Source: Phyllobacterium pellucidum | Lineage (GTDB): Bacteria > Pseudomonadota > Alphaproteobacteria > Rhizobiales > Rhizobiaceae | DNA length: 64,000 nt | Assembly (NCBI RefSeq): GCF_013327855.1 | Contig: NZ_JABUMX010000001.1 | Span: 682,001 to 746,000, forward strand | Reading direction: 5' to 3' | Shown: positions 57,686 through 64,000 of the stretch, in pieces | How positions within the stretch are numbered: the first letter of the stretch is position 1 | Layout of the letters: the number at the start of each line of letters is the position of its first letter | Notes under the pieces: generated by a model | What the model was told of the DNA's origin: nothing | Databases searched by the model: none | The model's input: only the letters and a program-made list of their open reading frames with translations | Translations under genes and position numbers: made by a program

Positions 57686-58609
57686 CTACCCCTCCGGCAG
57701 GGGAATGAATTCTTCTTCGTCGCCAGGGACGATATCGAAGCGGCCGCTGCGCCACTCTTCCTTGGCCTGTTCGATACGCTCCTTGGACGACGAGACGAAA
57801 TTCCACCAGATATAGCGCTGAGAGGGCAGAGCTGCGCCGCCAAAAAGCATGAAATGCGCGCCTTCCGGTGCACTGATGATGATTTCGTCGCCGCTGCGAA
57901 ACGCTAGCAGGCGGTCGGCCGGGAATGTCTCGCCGGCGACCTCGACCGGGCCTTCCAGCGTATAGATCGCCCGCTCTTCGGCCGCTGTCCCCGGTATCTG
58001 GATGCGTTTTCCGGGTGCAAGGCGAATATCGACATAGAGCGTTTCGGCGTGCTGCTGTACCGCTGACTTGGCGCCGTGGAACGTTCCCATGACCACGCGC
58101 ACGTCGACGCCGTTTTCGCTCATCGAAGGAAGCTCGGCGACGCCGGTATTGGCAAAGGCCGGGTCGATCTCTTCGAGATGGTCCGGCAAGGCGAGCCAGG
58201 TCTGCAGGCCAGAAATCGGCAGCGGCTCCTTGCGCAATTCTTCCGGCGACCGTTCCGAATGGACGATGCCGCGCCCCGCCGTCATCAGGTTCACGTCGCC
58301 TGGACGAATAACCATTTCGGTGCCGAGGCTGTCGCGATGGCGTATCTGGCCGTCGAAAAGGTAGGTCACTGTCGAGAGTCCAATATGGGGGTGCGGGCGC
58401 ACGTCGATACCCTGGCTCGGACGCAGAATTGCCGGGCCCATGCGGTCGAAAAAAATGAAAGGGCCGACGAGCCGGCGCTTGGCAGTCGGCAGCGCGCGGC
58501 GCACTTCAAGATTGCCGATATCGCTGGTGCGAGGAATGATCAGCGTTTCGATGGCGTCGGCGGCCGTCCTGTCGCCGGGCTCGGGGTCATTGCCAGGGAA
58601 AAAGCTCAT
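57686..58609 (-). CDS. Pirin-family protein
   Basis: A 307-residue bicupin. The N-terminal metal-binding cupin has RPHPHIGLSTVTYLFDG and MTAGRGIVHSERSPEEL, giving the three His and one Glu of pirins. The C-terminal cupin spans PGKRIQIPGTAAEERAIYTLEG and LAFRSGDEIIISAPEGAHFMLFGG. Bacterial pirins can act as quercetin dioxygenases or modulate central enzymes; the role here is unknown. AAGGAG is well placed before the ATG. It lies between xseB and dxs on the same strand, an interruption of the more common xseB-dxs neighbourhood. Confidence 0.92.
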   Translation of the reverse strand: MSFFPGNDPEPGDRTAADAIETLIIPRTSDIGNLEVRRALPTAKRRLVGPFIFFDRMGPAILRPSQGIDVRPHPHIGLSTVTYLFDGQIRHRDSLGTEMVIRPGDVNLMTAGRGIVHSERSPEELRKEPLPISGLQTWLALPDHLEEIDPAFANTGVAELPSMSENGVDVRVVMGTFHGAKSAVQQHAETLYVDIRLAPGKRIQIPGTAAEERAIYTLEGPVEVAGETFPADRLLAFRSGDEIIISAPEGAHFMLFGGAALPSQRYIWWNFVSSSKERIEQAKEEWRSGRFDIVPGDEEEFIPLPEG

Positions 58610-58691
58610 GGGCGCACTCCTTGGGTCACACCACGACCCGAATTGATACCAACCATAGAGTCCCGGCGCGCCGTTGAACAGCGTCGCTCAA

Positions 58692-58946
58692 TTACTCGGG
58701 ATCAAGCGGCTCGGTGCCGACCGGCTGTCCGTCACGGCCGAGGCGAATCTTTTCGACCTTGTCTTCGGCAACTTTCAGCAAGGCATCGCAATGTTTCTTC
58801 AGCGCTTCGCCGCGCTCGTAGATGCGAATCGACTGTTCGAGTGGCACGTCACCGCGCTCGAGGTCATCGACGATCTTCTCCAATTGGTCGAGCGCCTGTT
58901 CGAAGCTCATGGCAGCGATATCGGTATTGTTCGGGGCGTCTGCCAT
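58692..58946 (-). CDS. xseB: Exodeoxyribonuclease VII small subunit
   Basis: An 84-residue helical hairpin subunit that binds several-fold to XseA to form single-strand-specific exonuclease VII. The family core is [27 protein letters not shown] (in part [16 protein letters not shown]), followed by [15 protein letters not shown]. The ATG at 58946 has GGAAGG upstream and lies 2 bp after the deacetylase stop, so the two are translated together. XseA is not in this window. Confidence 0.95.
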   Translation of the reverse strand: MADAPNNTDIAAMSFEQALDQLEKIVDDLERGDVPLEQSIRIYERGEALKKHCDALLKVAEDKVEKIRLGRDGQPVGTEPLDPE

Positions 58947-58948
58947 GG

Positions 58949-59875
<927 letters not shown>

Positions 59876-60053
59876 GAAAACTTTCTGCGCTGCCAAAAGG
59901 GCATGACCATGACCAATTAGTTGCAGAGCGAATTTGCACCGGTCGGAGCAGCTTGTTCAAGGCGAAAGTGGACGGGTTGATACGAAAGTCGAATTGACGT
60001 GGCGTAGCGAACAACCCTCTCATAACAAGGTCCCGTCAATTGCGCGTGAACAC

Positions 60054-60845
60054 ATGACTACCATCTCCGATGTCAAGAAACTCGTCGCTCCCTTGCTCGA
60101 ACGCCACCATGACCTCGCGCTCGTCAACCGTAAGCTGATAATCAAGTCGGTCCGACATGTCCTGCGATTTGTGTGCATAGACCGTCGGAGTGACCCGTTC
60201 ACGTTTGCTGCCGATACAGCCGTGAACCTGTCGTTTTTGAACTTTGGCGGTTGGTCGCTGAGCGGTGGGCGAATGCTCTACATACCAGGACGGCTTTGGG
60301 ACACGCGCGATCCGGAATCGCTGCAGCTTCTTCGCGATATGATCGAGTTCGAGGCGCTGCCTGAGTTGCGCGCCATCAATACGATCGACGATTTCGTTGC
60401 ACACCGCTCGAATGACCCGGAGAATTCGCGGTATTTTTTCGCAAACCTCAACTGCTTGGCTGTCATCGCCATCGTCAAAGGCGATCTCGACAAGGCGGCA
60501 TCGATCCTTGAGGCGGGCTTGGCCAGTGGCAAACAGGATTGCGTGCCCAAATATTATCCCCTGCTTCTCGCCCGCGACCAGCAAGGCCTCCTTGATTTCT
60601 TCCGCAGGCAGCAACTGAACTCGATCGCGGCGCTCAAACTCGAAAGCCGGCGCCCTTCCCGGTCGAGTTGCAGGGGCAACCGGGCGCTAGGCTTCACCCA
60701 GGGCCTGCGTAAGATCTGCGACCAGATCGTCCGGATGCTCGATGCCAATCGACAGGCGGATGGTCGAATCGAGAACGCCGATACGCTGGCGCACATCGAA
60801 GGGCACGCCCGAATGCGTCATCGTCGCCGGGTGGCTCGCAAGTGA
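60054..60845 (+). CDS. Unknown protein, possibly frameshifted at its 3' end
   Basis: A 263-residue frame I do not recognise with confidence. The N-terminal 180 residues look real: [35 protein letters not shown] and [18 protein letters not shown] recall the general layout of DUF4304-type proteins. A helical tail follows, with [20 protein letters not shown]. From about residue 200 the sequence turns Arg/Ser-rich, and the last 53 codons run antisense into the convergent cystathionine gamma-synthase-family gene. Switching frame near 60605 would give a more natural ending at 60712. The gene may therefore be frameshifted or simply overlap its neighbour. The start at 60054 has only a weak ribosome binding site. 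Confidence 0.5.
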   Translation: MTTISDVKKLVAPLLERHHDLALVNRKLIIKSVRHVLRFVCIDRRSDPFTFAADTAVNLSFLNFGGWSLSGGRMLYIPGRLWDTRDPESLQLLRDMIEFEALPELRAINTIDDFVAHRSNDPENSRYFFANLNCLAVIAIVKGDLDKAASILEAGLASGKQDCVPKYYPLLLARDQQGLLDFFRRQQLNSIAALKLESRRPSRSSCRGNRALGFTQGLRKICDQIVRMLDANRQADGRIENADTLAHIEGHARMRHRRRVARK

Positions 60846-61970
60846 TTCCGTGCCGCCAAGGCTCACCGCAAGCTTCAAGATCTGCAGGGCATTCAGGAAC
60901 TTGAATGCCGCAGGCTGACCACCGACAATATCGAACGAGAAGGTCGAGCCCGCGCCGGTGCATTGCGCGGCAAAGGTCTTGCCGAGCGGCGATGCCGGGT
61001 CGTGATAAGGCAGGTAGTGGATTTTCTCGACCTTCGGGTGCTCGCGCAAAAAGTCGGCGATGATGGCCGCGTTGTTATTGGCCTTCTCCATTCTAATCCC
61101 AAGCGTTTCGAGCGAGCGGCCGAGCATCCAGCACGAGTGCGGATCGAGCTGGGTGCCGATAGCGCCGCGCAGCGCCTTGACCTGTTTCATGACGGCCTTG
61201 GAGCCGAGGGCCGCGCCCGCGATAAGATCGGAATGGCCGCCGACATATTTGGTCAGGGAATAGAGCGAAATATCGGCACCATGCTCGATGGGGCGCTGGA
61301 ACACCGGGCCGAGCAATGTGTTGTCGCAGGCGATCACGGGCCGATGGCCTTGCGTTTCGGCAATTGCGTCGGCAACCCGGCGGATCATCGCCACGTCAAC
61401 GAGGCTGTTCGTCGGATTGGCTGGCGTTTCGATCAAGATCACGGAGACCCGCCCACGCTTCATCGCGTCCTCGGCGGCAGCTTGAACGGTTGTCTCGTTC
61501 ACACCGTCGGCAAAACCGACTGCCGCTACGCCCATATTGAGGAAGGTCTTCGCAAGCAGCGTTTCCGTGCCGCCGTAAAGCGGCTGCGAATGAAGGATTG
61601 CATCGCCGGGACGGACGAAAGCGAGGAGCGTCGTTGCGATGGCCGACATGCCGGACGAGAACAGGGCACAGCTTTCCGTACGCTCGTAGACGGCAAGCCT
61701 GTCCTCGACGATTTCGCTGTTCGGATGGTTGAAGCGCGAATAGACGAGCCCGGCGCCGGTGCCCTCCGGCGGCTCGCGCCGCCCCGAGACGAAATCGAAG
61801 AAATCCCGCCCCTCCTCCGCCGACTTGAACACGAAGGTCGAGGTGAGAAATACTGGCGGCTTCACCGCGCCTTCGGACAATTCCGGATCATAACCGTAAT
61901 TGAGCATCAGGGTTTCAGGATGCAACTCGTGATTGCCGATGCGGGTTTTGGAGGGATGGGGCGCGGTCAT
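60687..61970 (-). CDS. Cystathionine gamma-synthase-family PLP enzyme
   Basis: A 427-residue trans-sulfuration enzyme of the Cys/Met-metabolism PLP family. Landmarks are [40 protein letters not shown], the conserved Asp in [15 protein letters not shown], and the Schiff-base Lys in [17 protein letters not shown]. Family members catalyse cystathionine synthesis or cleavage, methionine gamma-lysis or homocysteine formation by sulfhydrylation; sequence alone does not separate them, so no symbol is given. The ATG at 61970 has GAGGAG upstream, touching a 10-bp hairpin. It is monocistronic or lies at the end of the aroC-ribB unit. Confidence 0.9.
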   Translation of the reverse strand: MTAPHPSKTRIGNHELHPETLMLNYGYDPELSEGAVKPPVFLTSTFVFKSAEEGRDFFDFVSGRREPPEGTGAGLVYSRFNHPNSEIVEDRLAVYERTESCALFSSGMSAIATTLLAFVRPGDAILHSQPLYGGTETLLAKTFLNMGVAAVGFADGVNETTVQAAAEDAMKRGRVSVILIETPANPTNSLVDVAMIRRVADAIAETQGHRPVIACDNTLLGPVFQRPIEHGADISLYSLTKYVGGHSDLIAGAALGSKAVMKQVKALRGAIGTQLDPHSCWMLGRSLETLGIRMEKANNNAAIIADFLREHPKVEKIHYLPYHDPASPLGKTFAAQCTGAGSTFSFDIVGGQPAAFKFLNALQILKLAVSLGGTESLASHPATMTHSGVPFDVRQRIGVLDSTIRLSIGIEHPDDLVADLTQALGEA

Positions 61971-61979
61971 AACAGTCTC

Positions 61980-62003
61980 CTCGCTGGTAGCCTTACCAGC
62001 GAG
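61980..62003 (-). promoter_or_regulatory. Perfect hairpin next to the ribosome binding site of the PLP enzyme gene
   Basis: Ten-bp arms CTCGCTGGTA / TACCAGCGAG with a 4-nt loop (minus strand 62003-61980). The 3' arm runs straight into GAGGAG, the ribosome binding site, 9 bp before the ATG. A TATAGT lies directly upstream of the hairpin and could be a -10 element, which would put the hairpin at the very 5' end of the mRNA. It could block ribosome binding, protect the 5' end, or be the terminator of ribB, though no T run follows. Confidence 0.55.
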
Positions 62004-62066
62004 ACTATAGCAGATGGGAAGATCGTTCCTTGCGAATTTGCCCGGCTAATCGCAACAGTTTGAAGG

Positions 62067-63170
62067 TTAGAGGATGTCCGTCTTCGTGATCTGGATGCCG
62101 AAGCCTTCGAGGCCGACATAGTGGCGCTCGCGCGAGGATAGAAGCCGGATCGAGGTGATGCCAAGATCTTTAAGGATCTGCGCGCCAAGACCGATCTGCC
62201 GCCATTCCTCCTCGCGCACCTTCGCCTCGGCGTGGGCCTCGCGGTCCTGCAGGGTGGCACGATTGCGGTCATCGTCACGGCCGACGCCGACGGAGCCTTC
62301 GCGCAGATAAACGATGACGCCGCGCTTTTCTTCAGCAATGCGCTTCATGATGCTGTCGAGCGTGTTGCGCGCGCCGAATACATCGCTCAAGACGTCTTCG
62401 CGCTGCAGGCGTACCGGCACATCCTCGCCGTCACGAATATCGCCGTAGACGATAGCCGCGTGGTGCATGGGCTCCCACGGCAAGGCATAGGTAATGGCCC
62501 TCGCCTTGCCAGCGCACGTGTCGATATCATATTCGCCGATGCGCTCGATCAAGGTCTCCTTGCGCTGCCGATAGGCGATGAGGTCGGCCACCGTTACCTG
62601 GTGCAGATTGTTCGTCTCGGCAAAGGCCGCGACCTGCGGGCCGCGCATTACCGAGCCATCGTCATTGACGAGTTCGCAGATGACGCCGACTGGCGGAAGC
62701 CCGGCAAGCTTGCACAGGTCGACGGCAGCTTCGGTATGTCCGGAGCGCATGAGGACGCCGCCTTCGCGCGCGACAAGCGGGAAAATGTGTCCGGGCCGGA
62801 CAAAATCCGCCGCGCCTGCATTGGGATTGGCGAGATTGCGCACGGTGAGCGTACGATCATCGGCGGAAATGCCCGTCGTGGTGCCATGCTTGTAATCCAC
62901 CGTCACGGTGAACGCCGTTGCATGCGGCGCGTCGTTCTCGGCGACCATCGGCGCGAGATTGAGACGCCGCGCATGGTCGCGGGGCATGGGCGTACAGACG
63001 ATGCCCGAGGTGTGGCGGACGATGAACGCCATCTTTTCCGGCGTGCAATGCACGGCCGCAACGATCAGATCGCCCTCATTCTCGCGTCCGTCATCATCCA
63101 TCACGACGACGATTTCGCCGCGTTCGAAGGCGCGCAGAGCATCGACGACCCGTTTTTGATTGTAAGCCAT
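62067..63170 (-). CDS. ribB: 3,4-dihydroxy-2-butanone 4-phosphate synthase with degenerate RibA-like domain
   Basis: Makes the four-carbon precursor of riboflavin from ribulose 5-phosphate. The N-terminal 205 residues are a complete Rib[17 protein letters not shown] with the acidic metal site, [31 protein letters not shown] and [28 protein letters not shown] (in part [16 protein letters not shown]). The C-terminal 160 residues align with GTP cyclohydrolase II, but the zinc cysteines expected around GDVFGSxRCxCG are gone, reading [10 protein letters not shown]. That half is therefore probably not a cyclohydrolase. It lies 12 bp after aroC. No FMN riboswitch can be placed before it in this window. 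Confidence 0.94.
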   Translation of the reverse strand: MAYNQKRVVDALRAFERGEIVVVMDDDGRENEGDLIVAAVHCTPEKMAFIVRHTSGIVCTPMPRDHARRLNLAPMVAENDAPHATAFTVTVDYKHGTTTGISADDRTLTVRNLANPNAGAADFVRPGHIFPLVAREGGVLMRSGHTEAAVDLCKLAGLPPVGVICELVNDDGSVMRGPQVAAFAETNNLHQVTVADLIAYRQRKETLIERIGEYDIDTCAGKARAITYALPWEPMHHAAIVYGDIRDGEDVPVRLQREDVLSDVFGARNTLDSIMKRIAEEKRGVIVYLREGSVGVGRDDDRNRATLQDREAHAEAKVREEEWRQIGLGAQILKDLGITSIRLLSSRERHYVGLEGFGIQITKTDIL

Positions 63171-63182
63171 GAAAGCGCCCCC

Positions 63183-64000
63183 CTAAATGCGGCCGGTCTG
63201 GCCGCGATGCCTCAAATAATGATCCGCGATGGCGCATGCGACCATCGCTTCGCCGATCGGTACGGCACGGATGCCGACGCAAGGGTCGTGCCTGCCCTTG
63301 GTCATCACATCAACCTGCTGGCCATCGGCATCGATGCTGCGGCGCGGGGTCAGGATCGACGAGGTCGGCTTGACGGCAAAGCGGGCAACGACCGGCGCGC
63401 CGCTCGAAATTCCGCCCAGTATACCGCCGGCATGATTGGAGAGGAATATGGGTTTGCCGTCATTGCCCATGCGCATCTCATCGGCGTTCTCCTCGCCGCT
63501 GAGCCTGGCCGACTCGAAACCGTCGCCGATTTCAACGCCCTTCACGGCGTTGATCGACATGAGGTAGCTTGCAATATCCTGATCGAGCTTGGCATAGACC
63601 GGCGCGCCAAGACCTGCAGGCACATTCTCCGCGACAACCTCGATGACCGCACCGATCGACGAGCCCGCCTTGCGGATGCCATCGAGATAGGCGGCAAAGG
63701 TTTCGACCGAGCCGGCATCGGGTGTAAAGAACGGGTTGTTGTCGACCTCGGCCCAGTCCCAGCGAGCACGGTCGATCGAATGTATCCCCATTGCGACCAG
63801 CGCGCCGCGCACCACAAGACCCGGCACGACTTTGCGCGCAATGGCGCCGGCAGCGACGCGCGCGGCGGTCTCGCGGGCCGAGGAGCGCCCACCGCCGCGA
63901 TAGTCGCGAATGCCATACTTCACATCGTAGGTATAATCGGCGTGGCCGGGGCGATACTGGCGGGCGATATCGCCATAATCCTTGGAGCGCTGGTCGGTAT
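63183..64000 (-). CDS. aroC: Chorismate synthase (5' end beyond window)
   Basis: Converts EPSP to chorismate, the last step of the shikimate pathway, using reduced FMN. Only the C-terminal part is in view: the frame is open to the right edge, reading [20 protein letters not shown] and then [21 protein letters not shown], the central FMN/EPSP-binding signature. [39 protein letters not shown] and KPTSSI follow (each quoted in part), and it ends at HRGQTGRI. The missing N-terminal residues probably number about 90-100. It is followed by ribB after 12 bp, linking chorismate and flavin synthesis in one transcript. Confidence 0.95.
   Translation of the reverse strand, partial: TDQRSKDYGDIARQYRPGHADYTYDVKYGIRDYRGGGRSSARETAARVAAGAIARKVVPGLVVRGALVAMGIHSIDRARWDWAEVDNNPFFTPDAGSVETFAAYLDGIRKAGSSIGAVIEVVAENVPAGLGAPVYAKLDQDIASYLMSINAVKGVEIGDGFESARLSGEENADEMRMGNDGKPIFLSNHAGGILGGISSGAPVVARFAVKPTSSILTPRRSIDADGQQVDVMTKGRHDPCVGIRAVPIGEAMVACAIADHYLRHRGQTGRI

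Noticed and set aside
61971-62066. SAM-II riboswitch ahead of the cystathionine gamma-synthase-family gene
   Set aside because: The leader has only a simple hairpin; the conserved pseudoknot sequences of SAM-II that I know are not present.
63171-63182. FMN riboswitch upstream of ribB
   Set aside because: Only 12 bp separate ribB from aroC, which leaves no room for the element.

Overview
The window is ordinary chromosomal backbone of an alphaproteobacterium, almost certainly order Hyphomicrobiales (Rhizobiales), close to the Brucella / Ochrobactrum / Phyllobacterium / Mesorhizobium group. This rests on a CcrM-type DNA methyltransferase with the usual C-terminal extension, a 1152-residue SMC, a ctaC-ctaD-ctaB-coxF-ctaG-ctaE aa3 oxidase operon, an IalB-family protein, a DciA/DUF721 protein beside dsbA and smc, and high G+C coding sequence throughout. 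I could not run a database search, so the genus is open. I see no rRNA, tRNA, CRISPR array, prophage module or intact insertion sequence.

Layout. 1-610: 3' end of an unrecognised gene. 611-6719: a minus-strand purine catabolism operon (puuE, allA, xdhA, xdhB, uraD, uraH). 6846-9263: biotin transporter bioY, an MBL-fold hydrolase and a DUF1499 membrane protein. 9453-15463: the most accessory-looking segment, a minus-strand unit of a coiled-coil repeat lipoprotein followed by two tandem Tat-exported phospholipase C paralogues. 15829-18447: a small unknown protein, a class III aminotransferase and a secreted polysaccharide deacetylase. 18522-26201: ppdK, smc, a DsbA-like oxidoreductase and dciA. 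26220-28545: a UDP-glucuronate 4-epimerase and an O-antigen ligase-like polymerase between dciA and mutY. 28628-32498: mutY, two HAD phosphatases and ccrM. 32558-39531: a lipoprotein, thrC, an M16 peptidase, a GNAT acetyltransferase and a membrane-bound EAL phosphodiesterase. 39913-42526: yqgE, a DsbD-N-like periplasmic protein, a Prx5 peroxiredoxin and rnhA. 42523-51253: thrB, ispH, SURF1, DUF983 and the cta operon. 51612-63170: ialB, tldD, two RNA methyltransferases (RlmD-like and TlyA), dxs, a pirin, xseB, a deacetylase, an unknown protein, a cystathionine gamma-synthase-family enzyme and a RibB with a RibA-like tail. 63183-64000: 5'-truncated aroC.

Functional links. Xanthine is oxidised to urate by XdhAB, and UraH, UraD, PuuE and AllA handle the steps after urate oxidation. 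No uricase, allantoate amidohydrolase or xdhC is in view. The cta genes build cytochrome c oxidase with its haem (CtaB), copper (CtaG) and SURF1 assembly factors. Dxs and IspH are the first and last enzymes of the MEP isoprenoid pathway, and ThrB and ThrC complete threonine synthesis although they lie 8 kb apart.

I found no convincing undescribed system. The best candidates for a second look are the lipoprotein / double phospholipase C unit with its six 35-residue coiled-coil repeats, a perfect hairpin next to the ribosome binding site of the cystathionine gamma-synthase-family gene, a hairpin-rich 380-bp gap at 39532-39912, and a possibly frameshifted unknown gene at 60054. Long open frames antisense to smc, ctaD, dxs, ispH and other genes are codon-bias shadows.
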